Origin: Picochlorum sp. 'celeri'
Taxonomy: Eukaryota; Chlorophyta; Trebouxiophyceae
Length of the DNA: 64,000 nt
Direction: 5' to 3'
NCBI GenBank assembly: GCA_010909725.1
Contig: JAACMV010000007.1
Span: 186,001 to 250,000, forward strand
The notes beneath the pieces were generated by a model. The model was given only the letters and a program-made list of their open reading frames with translations, did not search any database and was not told the DNA's origin. Position 1 is the stretch's first letter. Each line of letters begins with the position of its first letter. This document shows positions 21,531 to 31,448 of the stretch, piece by piece. A program made the translations under genes and the position numbers.

Positions 21531-22673
21531 TCAGGAGTTGGTGGGCTCTGCCTGTGGACCAGACGCGGCCACAGCACCAGCCCCTCCAACCACAGCACCA
21601 GCGCCTGTAGCCACGGTTCCTGCTCCAATACCTCCACCTCCTTGCTGCTGATTATCGCCAATTTCTGTGTCGGCACGATCACTAGCGCCATCTGAACTGG
21701 CATCAGACACGATATCATCTCCATCATAGCCGGCATCAGAACCAGCATCAGAAGCAACATCAGCACCAACATCAGAAGCAACATCAGAGGCAGCAGTGTC
21801 ACCAGCTACCACGCCTGTATCGACAGCAGCGTCAGTTCCAATGAGATCTACCGCAACACCGGCAATACCAGTATCAATCAATGGTCCAAGTTTGATAAAG
21901 GCAGTCAACCCTGACCCTTCCGTCACATTACTAGTTCCGAGAGCCCAATTTCCATCATATTGCAAACATGTGCTTGTATGATGGAAATGAGGATCCGATA
22001 AACTCTGATACGGATGGCATGTACCTTCAGGAAGAATGGAGGGATCATCCTCAGTCACAGGGAGAAGCGTGAATACAAATCCGTCTTGCTCCTCCGTCAC
22101 GCTGTACACATGCGCCAACCTCTCTACCGAATTATCGTCATGGAAAACCACCATGGCATTTGCAGGAACATCGGCAGTCTTTGCTTGCATCTGATAGTCT
22201 TGATAACACTGCTTGGCAGCTGCATAAGAAGGCATAGCAAACTGACCATCAGACTCGTTGGCCTGCGACGAGAGCAGAGCCCAATCCTCCAAAAACATGG
22301 TTGTATTCATCACATTTTCATACAGAGACCCATTTTTAGCATCATTGATGACATAGGGCATCACTGGAGGCAGGGATGCTTTCGGCACGTTGACATTGAC
22401 AAATTCCCCATCATCAGCGGTGGAATACTCTCCGATTGAAAGGATGTACGTATACAAACTATCGTCATGCTCAATGTTAACATCACATAAATCTGTAGAA
22501 GACAGCCCGGCAGAATTCAATTGTGTATCACTGCAAGAATCCTTCCAAATTCCAGCACCAATGCCTATTCCGACGCCAAGTCCGACAGCGAGGCCCACCA
22601 AGGCCACTGTGCTGATCAAAGCGATGGAGCTACCCCGCTTCTCATTTTCTGATCTTTTCACTGGTTCATCCAT
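21531..22673 (-). CDS. Unknown type II membrane protein with Asp/Ser/Ala-repeat tail
   Basis: Intronless, 380 aa, ATG at 22673. A charged 14-residue head is followed by one Gly-rich transmembrane segment at about 17-43 (ALISTVALVGLAVGLGVGIG). The ectodomain (about 45-255) has several Cys and N-glycosylation sequons (NMTT-like, NVTEG). The tail is low complexity: first repeats of VASDVGAD/SDAGSDAG type, then a Gly/Ala-rich stretch to the end. No catalytic motif or known domain is recognised. It could be a surface or wall protein. No similarity to other window genes was established. Confidence 0.6.
   Translation of the reverse strand: MDEPVKRSENEKRGSSIALISTVALVGLAVGLGVGIGIGAGIWKDSCSDTQLNSAGLSSTDLCDVNIEHDDSLYTYILSIGEYSTADDGEFVNVNVPKASLPPVMPYVINDAKNGSLYENVMNTTMFLEDWALLSSQANESDGQFAMPSYAAAKQCYQDYQMQAKTADVPANAMVVFHDDNSVERLAHVYSVTEEQDGFVFTLLPVTEDDPSILPEGTCHPYQSLSDPHFHHTSTCLQYDGNWALGTSNVTEGSGLTAFIKLGPLIDTGIAGVAVDLIGTDAAVDTGVVAGDTAASDVASDVGADVASDAGSDAGYDGDDIVSDASSDGASDRADTEIGDNQQQGGGGIGAGTVATGAGAVVGGAGAVAASGPQAEPTNS
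21660..21830 (-). repeat. Coding repeat for Asp-Val/Ala-Ser units
   Basis: Near-periodic units read on the minus strand as (G/A)SDA, SDVA, ADVA and similar, visible on the plus strand as repeated acatcagaagcaacatcag-like words. They encode the acidic tail of the membrane protein and are liable to length change. Confidence 0.6.
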
Positions 22674-23006
22674 AATTTTTCTTTTTCATGTGGTCCGCCG
22701 AATAGAAGTGATCATTCGTCATAATATGCCTGCAGATGGCACGGAGCCGCGGACTCCTAATCAAATCTACAGAGATCTGCTGTCAATCTATCCGATCAAC
22801 TATATAGTTTGATGGGACAGTAGTAGTTGGGATGGCAGGAATGTATGTTAGTCCTCTATCTCCTGTCAGGGAGGAGCTTTTGACGGGCCTATTCATGTAT
22901 CCATGTGGCTGTTTCAGTCAAACGAAACCAGGTGTTTGCTTGCTTAGGTGTCACATTATCATAATCTATGGGTTATATATATATGACGTGGATGCATGTA
23001 TTTTTA
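22674..23006. other. 333-bp intergenic region
   Basis: Upstream of the unknown membrane protein and downstream of the methyltransferase, both on the minus strand. It contains AT-rich runs such as TTATATATATATG near 22974. No gene is seen. Confidence 0.3.
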
Positions 23007-24483
23007 TTATGCCCATGACCTGTGCGTCAGAAAAAAGGATGTGTTGGAGTAGTCTTCAGTCAAAGGGACATATCCGCTTTTTGTTCTCACTCGAGATGCG
23101 TCGGGTACATTGGATGAGAAAAAGTCTGATGCTTTTAAGATTTTAATCTTGGATTCGTGCTCCATAGATACACCTGCTGACATTGAGCTCCTCTGATACA
23201 TTGTCTGTAACAGTCTAAAATTTGTGGGAAAGAAAATGTCAGCAGACCCAAAAGGGGCGAAGAGTGTTGCCCTGTCTCGTGCTTTCCCGTCAATCTGCAG
23301 GCATATTATTAGACTATATGTAGTACAATTCTTTCTTTCTCTCGTTATAACCCTGGTGTTTGTATATCATCATTGTTGTTCCCCACTGATACAAAAGTAT
23401 AGATTGCTATCTAACCTACCGTAGTGGATACAATGGGAGCATTTTCTCCCTCGACGACGACATCAGGCAGATAATCAAAGTCTGAGAATATACATTCGTG
23501 GTGCGGTACTGCGCTGTTCAAGGTGTCAAAGAGCATGGCAGCAGATGTGGGCAGAAACACAGGCTCTGGTGTCCGATTCATATCAAGCAGCCACTTCAAC
23601 ACGCGATCGACACTCAGAGAGGCACTCTCTGACTCCTTCAACTCTGACCAAGACTTCAATACATCCGTGATCACCGCATCAGAGAGTGGTCTCACATGCT
23701 CCTCTGGCTCTTGTTCCAAGTTTTCTGGATCATACTCCACACATGATTCCATCCACACAGACTCCCCCTGGTCATTCTCCAGCTTCACAATTTTATCATG
23801 TGGTAAGTTATCAAGAACCTCCATACCAACAATAAAACATCCGGCAGTACCATCTCGCGCCACCCGATGCCAAGTCTCGCGCTCACAGGCATCTCCCACA
23901 TGAGCACGAAACACATCATCCCCATGACCTGCTCCATGGACCTTGTCCCTCTGTCTGTCTGCTAAATTCAAACTAATATCAATCGTTTCATATCGACATG
24001 ATGAATACACATCATTTCTGTGAGCACGTAACCAATCCAAGGCATCCTTTGCCAGCGTCCCTGTCCCACCTCCAATCTCATAGATGGTCAATGGCCCACC
24101 CCACCCTTGCCTCTTCTTCTCATCTATACGATCTGCTATATACGATGCTATTGAGTGTCCAATATGGGGGCTGAATATCTCTGCAGGCGTGAGCCAATGA
24201 GTTCCCAGCGTGTCATACTGCTGGGCAACAGCATCATAATACTCATCCTTGCCTTCAAGTGCATCAAATTCTATCGGCTCCTCAAGAGAACCAATGGGAG
24301 CGTTATTCTGACAAAAATATCCATGTGAGGGATCATATAAAGACGCGCGTATGAAGTCTCGCAGCAACTGCACGTCATCAGGGAACCAATACTATCTTTT
24401 TACAAAAATGTCAGTATGGTTCAACATACTAGACGTACCACCACTCTAGGCGCCTGCGTGGATATCAATCGCCTCGATGACAT
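23007..24483 (-). CDS. MidA-like SAM-dependent methyltransferase (plant family), three exons
   Basis: Exons 24439-24483, 23420-24391 and 23007-23294; introns 47 nt (GTACGT...GATAG) and 125 nt (GTAGGT...CTGCAG), all phase 0, giving 434 aa. Start MSSRRLISTQ is a plausible organelle presequence. The SAM fold is seen in IYEIGGGTGTLAKD, followed by MEVLDNLPHDK. The third exon supplies GSADIFFPTNFRLL and the ending RTKSGYVPLTEDYSNTSF, both as in the plant family. Members of the wider MidA/NDUFAF7 group methylate a complex I subunit; this plant branch has no assigned substrate that I can state. The open frame ending in TAG at the exon 2 donor would miss the conserved C-terminus, so splicing is needed. 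Confidence 0.78.
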
Positions 24484-24811
24484 TCATCCAGATACTATCA
24501 TCAATTCTGCAATAAGAATAGTCTCTGTATATCTGAATGCGATACAGTATGGGTTTGCCTGATTCTCGAAAAGTCCGTAAAAAGTACATTTAATGAATTT
24601 GCAGGCGTCCCTTGGCATTCTCATAGCCTTGAGCGGTATCACACGCTAAAGCATACGAATAGTGTTTTTGAAGTATACCTATTCTGATAGACGAGAGCGA
24701 ATAGCAAGGTGATTGTTCATTTTGCTCGGCCGTCTCTGAGTGTGTCTTTCTCCCAGAAAAGCCAGACCAGACTCCTTCGTATTATAGAGATTGCATCCGC
24801 ATAATAGAACG

Positions 24812-26956
24812 ATGTTGTCAGTTGAAGAGGAAAAGATGTTTGAAGGGCAGCCTCGTGGCTTTCCATTCGGGGATTTTGACATTGCTGATGTCATGTTACC
24901 TGACGGCGATACGATGGGTATCCCAAGTGACGACGAAGAGGAGGAAGAATTGATCGAAACAGAGACTGGTTTTGGTCATATTGTAGTTGTGGATAATATT
25001 CCTCAAGTCGGTGCGGAGAAGTATGACAAGCTGACGAAAATTCTGTCAAAGATTTTCTCAGCAAGTGGGACCATTGCCGAGAATGGGTTGAATCATCCAG
25101 TGGATCAGAGCACGGGTCTTTCTAAAGGATTTGCCTTTGTGGAGTATGAAAACCATGATCAGGCACGGACTGCTCGAATGGCATTGGATGGGTACCAGCT
25201 TGATAAGAATCACAGGTTTATTGCTATTCTGTTTGATGATCTGGAGAGGTTGAACGACGTTCCGGACGAGTACCAAGAGCCTCCTCAGAAGCCTTATGAG
25301 CCCGCTACTGATCTGTATAACTGGATGGGGGATCGACGCGGTCGCGATCAGTTTGCTGTCAGATATGGGGATGAGACAGAGGTGCTGTTTAATGATGTTG
25401 CTCAACAGAATCCACAGAAAGTCAAGGACAGATCCTTCTGGACAGAGGCGCCATTTATTCAATGGTCTCCACAAGGAACGTATCTTGCTACTGTGCATAT
25501 GCAAGGAGTGGCGATTTGGGGAGGTGATGATTTCAGGCGAATCAGGCGGTTTAGCCACAAGAATGCACAGCGTCTTGCCTTCTCTGAGTGCGAGAAGTTC
25601 GTATATATATACACCGATATTCCACCTGAGGGAAGACAGGCCCCCCGTTTTGCGTTGTCTGTGTATGAAGTGACCACTGGGCGCAAGCTTCGTGTGTTTG
25701 AAGGATCTCAGGAAGACCATGCTGTTGGTGCTGCCCGCAGGCCTGATGGAGGAATGGCCTATCCGGCATTCAAATGGTCGTCCTCTACTGACGATGGTCA
25801 TGCATTTTTAGCAGTGATGAGAAAGAATGCTATTTCTATCTATCAAGCACCAGAAATGACCTTACTTGATAAAAAGAGTATCAAGGCAGATGGTATCCAG
25901 TCCTTTGAATGGAGTCCTGCCGATCCTATTCTCTGTGCCTACCAGGAAGAACAAGGAAACCTCCCTGCTCGAGTGGTTCTTATTAGATCTCCTGATAGAG
26001 AAGAAGTTCGCGCGAAAAATCTCTTCTCTGTGGCAGATGTGAGAATGGCATGGCACCCACAAGGTGATTATCTTGCTGTGCGTGTGGAGAAGTGGACCAA
26101 GACGAAAAAGTCCACCACGACAAATCTGGAACTGTTTTCCATGAGGGAGAAGAATATTCCTGTCGATATGCTTGAACTGCCAAACAAGAGTGAGAAGATT
26201 AGTGGACTGGCATGGGAGCCACATGGAAATAGATTTGCACTCATCCATGGATCTGATCCTCAGAGGCCATCCGTGTCCTTATACTCCATGAAGGATCCAA
26301 AGAGTGGTGCGCTCGGTGGTGTTCATCACATCCACACAGTACATAACAGATCAGTATCATCCCTTCACTGGTCACCAAAAGGACGATTCCTTCTGTTGGC
26401 AGGCCTGAAACAGAATGGCAAGTTGGAGTGGTGGGACACGCATGATGAAGTGTCCGTTGTGGGAGCAGGAGAGCATCTCATGGCAACAGAAGTCGCTTGG
26501 GATCCATCCGGTAGGTATGTGGTCACCAGTGTGACTGCTGTAAACCAGATGGAGAATGGTTACCAGGTGTGGTCCTTCTGCGGTCAGCCTCTGTACAAGG
26601 TATCAAAGGACAGATTCTTTGGATTCGTATGGCGCCCAAGACCAGAATGCTTGCTGTCCAAAGAAAAGCAAAAGGAGATTTCAAAGAATCTTAAAAAGTA
26701 CAGCAAGCGCTTTGAGGAAGAAGATGAGAAGTTGCTTGCTGCTGTCGACTCTGAACTCCTTGCTGAGAGAGAAAAAATGCTCAGCGAATGGAATTCTTGG
26801 AAAGAAAGCAGAGCAGAATGGGCAGAGAAGCAAAAGGAAGGCATCAAGCAACTTTTGGGATCCAAGTGGGTTGCTCCAGAAGAGGAATACATTGTCCAAG
26901 AGGTGGAAGTATCTGCCATTGTGGATGTCAGGGAGCAAAAAGTGGAATCACAGTAA
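24812..26956 (+). CDS. EIF3B: Translation initiation factor eIF3 subunit b
   Basis: Intronless, 714 aa from ATG 24812 (MLSVEEEKMF); the frame opens earlier at TTG. An acidic head is followed by an RRM (about 50-145, with GFAFVEYENHDQA), then a long WD/eIF2A-type beta-propeller (about 190-620, with FIQWSPQGTYLATVH and AWHPQGDYLAV), and a helical C-terminus that binds other eIF3 subunits. Length fits plant eIF3b (about 710-720). It scaffolds the eIF3 complex on the 40S subunit. The gene is convergent with RPN11, 54 bp between stops. Confidence 0.95.
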   Translation: MLSVEEEKMFEGQPRGFPFGDFDIADVMLPDGDTMGIPSDDEEEEELIETETGFGHIVVVDNIPQVGAEKYDKLTKILSKIFSASGTIAENGLNHPVDQSTGLSKGFAFVEYENHDQARTARMALDGYQLDKNHRFIAILFDDLERLNDVPDEYQEPPQKPYEPATDLYNWMGDRRGRDQFAVRYGDETEVLFNDVAQQNPQKVKDRSFWTEAPFIQWSPQGTYLATVHMQGVAIWGGDDFRRIRRFSHKNAQRLAFSECEKFVYIYTDIPPEGRQAPRFALSVYEVTTGRKLRVFEGSQEDHAVGAARRPDGGMAYPAFKWSSSTDDGHAFLAVMRKNAISIYQAPEMTLLDKKSIKADGIQSFEWSPADPILCAYQEEQGNLPARVVLIRSPDREEVRAKNLFSVADVRMAWHPQGDYLAVRVEKWTKTKKSTTTNLELFSMREKNIPVDMLELPNKSEKISGLAWEPHGNRFALIHGSDPQRPSVSLYSMKDPKSGALGGVHHIHTVHNRSVSSLHWSPKGRFLLLAGLKQNGKLEWWDTHDEVSVVGAGEHLMATEVAWDPSGRYVVTSVTAVNQMENGYQVWSFCGQPLYKVSKDRFFGFVWRPRPECLLSKEKQKEISKNLKKYSKRFEEEDEKLLAAVDSELLAEREKMLSEWNSWKESRAEWAEKQKEGIKQLLGSKWVAPEEEYIVQEVEVSAIVDVREQKVESQ

Positions 26957-27010
26957 AAGTCCATCTATATTTTTTAAACCAAGTAACACATATATAGTAT
27001 ATATGCTTTA

Positions 27011-27946
27011 TTAAAACACAATGGTGTCAAGCATTGTCCCAAGGCATTGCACCACACTGGATGCCATGAGCTTTTCTGCCCCTTCTTCCAAATGTCTCTT
27101 GGAATCCATCTTACCAGCCTTCAACACAGCCCTCTTTTCAAACTCTATCGCACCTTCTTCCGTCACATCCTTATCATACTTGGCAGAAAGATTTTTAAAC
27201 TCCTCCAAAGCCTTACTGCTCATCTCCTCATGCTGCTTGAAATCCCTCAGGGTCAACCCAGATGTCCACGTATGTTTCTGCAGATTCAACAACATCTGCT
27301 CCTCTAACGCCGTCTTCCTATAGTTGATCGCCATAGAATAATAATGTCTATTCAATCCATGAATCAACGCTTGAATAGAAGGCTTATTCAAATGCCCGAC
27401 ATTTGATGTTGTCTGACGAGGCTCCTGCCCCAACATCATTGTCTGTGGGCTGATACACCGGAACGCATCAATCACCACCTTTCCCTTCACCGACTGAATA
27501 GGATCAACCACAACAGCTACAGCCCGCGGATTCAAAGCCTCAAACGACTGCTGCGTGTTCACATCCACTCCAGACAACCAACATCCAAACCCAGGATGAC
27601 TATGGTACCATCCCACCACCATCTCCGGCCGACCCACCTGCTTCAACATATCAAGCATCTTGGTCTGAAACACTGGATCCACAGCCTCCACACTCACACC
27701 AGTCCCAGACTGAGGCATGGCAAACACATCCACCACTTTGACCGTGTAATCATCCACAAACTCCCCCAACATGAGCCCCATCACTTCCAACGGAACACCA
27801 GCCCGCCCATGCTTCAGCATCTTCAACAAAGCCAAAGAACTAATATATATCTGTTCACTCGTATCTTGCTGAGGCGCATCTCCTTGAGAAGCCCCAGAAG
27901 CCCCGGGAAATCCCCCTTGGGCCAACATTCTCTGTAACCGCTCCAT
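27011..27946 (-). CDS. RPN11: 26S proteasome regulatory subunit RPN11 (JAMM deubiquitinase)
   Basis: Intronless, 311 aa; human and yeast RPN11 are 306-310 aa. ATG 27946 (MERLQRM). The MPN+ domain (about 30-160) has the zinc ligands of the JAMM motif: [14 protein letters not shown] with the upstream Glu in [13 protein letters not shown]. The C-terminal helices (about 200-311) match the part that packs into the lid. The enzyme cuts ubiquitin chains from substrates at the proteasome. The open frame starts earlier at GTG, but the ATG is in the conserved position. Confidence 0.96.
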   Translation of the reverse strand: MERLQRMLAQGGFPGASGASQGDAPQQDTSEQIYISSLALLKMLKHGRAGVPLEVMGLMLGEFVDDYTVKVVDVFAMPQSGTGVSVEAVDPVFQTKMLDMLKQVGRPEMVVGWYHSHPGFGCWLSGVDVNTQQSFEALNPRAVAVVVDPIQSVKGKVVIDAFRCISPQTMMLGQEPRQTTSNVGHLNKPSIQALIHGLNRHYYSMAINYRKTALEEQMLLNLQKHTWTSGLTLRDFKQHEEMSSKALEEFKNLSAKYDKDVTEEGAIEFEKRAVLKAGKMDSKRHLEEGAEKLMASSVVQCLGTMLDTIVF

Positions 27947-28305
27947 CTCGCCCAAATACACTCTTACTAGTTTGAATTCGTATATTATATACTACGGAGT
28001 ATGTCTAGAAAAGGTCAAATGAGATGAATGGAGAAAGCTATGACACGTTGTTGGAGTGGCCTGATCAGTACCCTTGATTCCCACCTCGAATACACACTCT
28101 CTTTTTCTATATCTCTCTGTACTACAGAGAAATCAAAACTATTTTAATTCAATAGTTCCGACGTTTGTCAGATGGGATTTGCTCAACATGGCCAAGGAAT
28201 GCTCCTAGAGCAACATTCATCATCATTGACAAATTCTCTCTTACACAATTGATTCTTGGCGAACAATATATTCTTCTTCTACATTATATGCAATCACATC
28301 AACAT
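27947..28305. other. 359-bp intergenic region
   Basis: Upstream of RPN11 and downstream of the thioredoxin gene, both minus strand. It contains an AT-rich block TATATTATATACTACGGAGTA near 27979-27999 that could hold the RPN11 core promoter. No gene is seen. Confidence 0.3.
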
Positions 28306-28779
28306 CTACACAGATGATGCCTGCAGTCCAGTGTTCTTGGCAATATACTCTGCCAAACCCTTCTTGGTAATGGCCCCCTCATGGTGACTTCCATCCACCA
28401 CCGTTCCATCCTTGATCACAATCAGGCATGGAAGCCCATACACCTTGTATTCTTCCATCAGCCCTTTGTTCTCATTCGTGCAATCCACCTTGACCACCTT
28501 TAATTTCCCTTCAAACTCTGAATCAGCCCATACCATGGAGGGTGCTATAAGCTTGCAAGGGCCACACCAGGTTGCCCAGAAATCCACCAGCACTGGGACA
28601 GAGGATGATGCCTCAATAACATCAGATTGGAATGATGCTTCAGTGACATCAGTCACAGCATGAGTCTGGATGGTGTGTCGATGGATCCTTGTCGTGTGTG
28701 GTCTCCATGTCTGGTGGGGTAATGGCGATGGACGAGTCCTCAGGGACGAGTCTACGCGAATTCCTACTGATGACACCAT
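28306..28779 (-). CDS. Chloroplast thioredoxin, x-type
   Basis: Intronless, 157 aa, ATG 28779. A Ser/Arg/Thr-rich transit peptide of about 45 residues precedes the fold. The active site is DFWATWCGPCK at about 68-78, with cis-proline in YKVYGLPCLIV. The C-terminal HHEGAITKKGLAEYI block is that of thioredoxin x, which is nuclear-coded, plastid-located and of cyanobacterial origin. It reduces 2-Cys peroxiredoxin. Type m is the main alternative, but x fits better. It shares a 207-bp divergent promoter with the DUF3007 plastid gene. Confidence 0.85.
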   Translation of the reverse strand: MVSSVGIRVDSSLRTRPSPLPHQTWRPHTTRIHRHTIQTHAVTDVTEASFQSDVIEASSSVPVLVDFWATWCGPCKLIAPSMVWADSEFEGKLKVVKVDCTNENKGLMEEYKVYGLPCLIVIKDGTVVDGSHHEGAITKKGLAEYIAKNTGLQASSV

Positions 28780-28986
28780 CCTTGTATTACAAAGTATTTA
28801 ATTGAGTTTTGAATGCAGTTGGAATCAGCGGTATCCGTGGATGAGGCACAATCCTCCCAGGATGTGTGGACACATTTTTAATGTTTAATGTAGGAGAGAT
28901 TTCTTTCCATGAGATATTCTCATCCTCGTGGACGAAAAGGCCTGTAGAAATACATTGTCTGATTTACTTGTAAATATTAAATAGTC

Positions 28987-29571
28987 ATGATGCAAGCAGT
29001 GCGTCGTATTGGGGTGTATCGATGTGGTGGTCTTGGACGACCAGTTGTGCAACAGTCTCACGGACGCAGACAATGCGGCCATGGTGCTCGACGCACCATA
29101 TTGAAGGATACATATAGTAGCAATAGCATAGATGGACGATTCTGCCGGATTCAGACGAGGGCAGAGCCGGAGAAGGACGACGATTCTCCAACCTCTCCTC
29201 AGTACAACACAGAATTCGGATATTCTCGGAAGGATGTGATCATCATTGGTGTGGTATTGATCGCTATGGGTTATATATTGTACTATGGGTTGCAGTATGC
29301 ATTCGGTATGGACGCAATCATGGCTGGAAACTGGGCTCAATTGATTATTTTTGTGGGGCTGTGTGTTGGGTGGATTGGGTCGTATTTGTTCAGGGTGGCG
29401 ACAAAGCAGATGACGTATGCGAAACAGTTGGATGATTATGAGGAGGCTGTGATGAGGAAGAGATTGGAGGAGCTTCCTGAGACTGAGTTTGAGAATATGA
29501 TGATGACAGTGGAGGAGGAGAAGAAGATGATTGCAGAGCGTCGTCGGCAGAATGCCAAGGATTCAGAATAA
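28987..29571 (+). CDS. Plastid membrane protein, DUF3007 type
   Basis: Intronless, 194 aa from ATG 28987 (a second ATG follows at once). Residues 1-60 look like a transit peptide. Two hydrophobic segments lie at about 80-100 (VIIIGVVLIAMGYILYYGL) and 113-131 (AQLIIFVGLCVGWIGSYLF). A conserved RVATKQMTYAKQLDDYE block and a charged helical tail follow. Cyanobacteria and plants carry this pair of helices with the same TKNMTY-like motif; I place it in DUF3007 from memory. Function unknown. It ends 7 bp from the stop of the convergent S26-like gene. Confidence 0.72.
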   Translation: MMQAVRRIGVYRCGGLGRPVVQQSHGRRQCGHGARRTILKDTYSSNSIDGRFCRIQTRAEPEKDDDSPTSPQYNTEFGYSRKDVIIIGVVLIAMGYILYYGLQYAFGMDAIMAGNWAQLIIFVGLCVGWIGSYLFRVATKQMTYAKQLDDYEEAVMRKRLEELPETEFENMMMTVEEEKKMIAERRRQNAKDSE

Positions 29572-29578
29572 TATTAAT

Positions 29579-30315
29579 TCATTCATCGTTTTTGTCATGC
29601 TGAAAGAGGTCGTCAATCTCGAGTTCAGCTTCTAGAATAGGAGCATCTGCTTCCATGGCTTGCTGGCTATTTTCTATGCACCCGTGATCAGAGCGGGATT
29701 TCGCCGAGTATATCACTCGACCTATTATTTTATTGAGATGAAGTGGTCCAAATACTCTGCTATCGACCGCATCTTTCGCTGAGAGAGATTCATTATCAGC
29801 AAGCACCCATGCATGGTCCTGAACACACACACACATATATATAAGTGGTGTAACGTCATACTCGTAGAAACAGATTGTCTCTAACGTACCTGTGGGATGG
29901 TAAATTCTTCATCATCTGGCGTCGGATCATCCGATGTGACCATGACATCCCCTTCAAGGGCAGCAATTCGTCTGACCATGACACTGGTCGACAGAGGACT
30001 CTCGAATGCCACCACATCCCCATCAAAAATCGTTTTACGAGCAACAGGTCTAGGAATCATTCGAATGAGAAAATGCTCCACCCGACCCGGGTCTGTCTGG
30101 CTCCAAGAGGAATTCAAGGTCGGTGACATGGCAGCCCCTGTCACGACACCAGCGCACGTCAATTGCTTCTGAAAGCGTTCCATTCCTTTCGCAATAGCAT
30201 CTGTCAGGCTTATCTGAGCAGAACTCTGCATATGCGTGTACACTTCTTCCAAAGAAGCAGCTGCTTTCGCAGCCAAGTATCGTAGACTGACAGCCTTGGC
30301 TCTATGCTGCGCCAT
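29579..30315 (-). CDS. S24/S26 signal-peptidase-like protein lacking the catalytic lysine, two exons
   Basis: Exons 29890-30315 and 29579-29818; 71-nt intron (GTACGT...GTTCAG) containing a CA/TA repeat, phase 0, giving 221 aa. ATG at 30315; the longer frame begins at TTG. The fold of inner-membrane peptidase is clear: GAAMSPTLN holds the would-be nucleophile Ser, then FDGDVVAFESP, VRRIAALEGD and AWVLADNE...DSRVFGPL. At the position where IMP enzymes have KR, this protein has RR. Plant proteins of the At2g31140 type share this change and the long acidic C-terminus, so it looks ancestral rather than a mutation. It may be non-catalytic. Location is probably mitochondrial. Confidence 0.78.
29821..29842. 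repeat. CA/TA dinucleotide repeat in intron
   Basis: A run of (AC) units passing into (AT) units at about 29824-29842, inside the intron of the S26-like gene. It is likely variable in length. Confidence 0.6.
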
Positions 30316-30521
30316 GACGATGCATTCACTGCAATATTCAAAAAATAATACGTGCACAATTCTGTGTCCTAGGGTGCTGTTGTGTTGTCTTTTTTCTGGT
30401 AGTAGAGCATCCGTCAGCTTAATTAAGGTATTCAGATGGCCACGCACAAGATTCAAAAAACAAAGAATCCGTCGCCCTCGAATCAATTGTAACTTTACTG
30501 ATCTGAGTATTCATATATACC

Positions 30522-31084
30522 ATGAATGAGGTTGCGCGATGGCTTTACATTGCATTCTTTGCCATTCATATTCCCACAACACTGCTAGTTGACAGCCAGG
30601 CCCTCTTCCCACCAGCCTTGTTTCCAGAATTTGCCAGAAAGACTCTGCATAACTTTATCAATGACTACAAGGATCCATTGGTACGGTATCTTTATTAGAT
30701 AGTAGTAGTGTGACATGAATACCTGACTCATGATTCCACCTGCAGATGAGCCCACCCAGGGACATGTGGTTTATATCCCTGATTTGGACAGAAGTATTGG
30801 CCCAATTGCCATTTTTCTTCGTTGCTGTGTACGCCTTTAGTATGAAAAAGGAATGGATACGAGTTCCCGCAGCAATATATGGAGGATTTGTGTGTGCAAC
30901 CATGGTGCCAATTCTGACCGTCCTGGCCACCCACACTGGTGTGCCAGGGTATCAGAGCACCCCCCTCCTCGCCATGTACGCACCCTATGCCATCGTTCCT
31001 GGTATACTTGCCATACACATGGTTCTGGAACAGGATGGAAGAATGTTCCGTCGAGATTCGCTGGCAAAGACCAAAACAGGGTAG
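30522..31084 (+). CDS. TMEM97/sigma-2 receptor-like EXPERA protein, two exons
   Basis: Exons 30522-30680 and 30746-31084; 65-nt intron with GTACGG donor, CTGAC branch-like site and CTGCAG acceptor, phase 0, giving 165 aa (animal TMEM97 is 176). Four membrane segments are visible. Family marks are AIHIPTTLLVDSQALFP, NFINDYKDPL at the splice joint, WTEVLAQLPFFF, and YAPYAIVPGIL. EXPERA proteins bind sterols; TMEM97 acts on cholesterol trafficking at ER and lysosome. The algal ligand is unknown. The frame opening at 30746 alone would miss helix 1. Confidence 0.83.
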
Positions 31085-31448
31085 ACCCATCCCGTCAGAG
31101 TCGGTGTTTGACAGAGTCTCTCCATCGCGTCTCAGCACTGGCCGGAGGCTCTGACGCATGGACGATGCATGAATGGATATCATGAAGGAGGGGTCCGAGT
31201 GTGTCCCTAACACGACGGTGTACAGACCATGTAGTCAATCCAATTTATTATACTAGTAATACGTTTGATATATATGTGTGAATTTGACCCTTTATATACC
31301 CATAGAGCGAGACGTGGGTCTTGGTAGTGTCCAATCGGCTTTGCGTCCAATCACGCCACGCGTGCGTCCAAGGACAGGGATATATATAGTGTATAATTAT
31401 AGTATATACAATTCAATAGAAGTGTAGAATAGTGGCGGTCGGGTCATC
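31085..31448. other. 364-bp intergenic region upstream of B3 gene
   Basis: Separates two plus-strand genes. It has CCAAT at 31331-31335 and again near 31346, a CACGCG-type GC word near 31357, and the TATA-like run noted separately. No gene is seen. Confidence 0.35.
31381..31389 (+). promoter_or_regulatory. TATA-like element upstream of the B3 gene
   Basis: TATATATAG lies 60 bp before the ATG at 31449, in a generally AT-rich stretch. Spacing suits a core promoter with a short leader. Confidence 0.3.
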
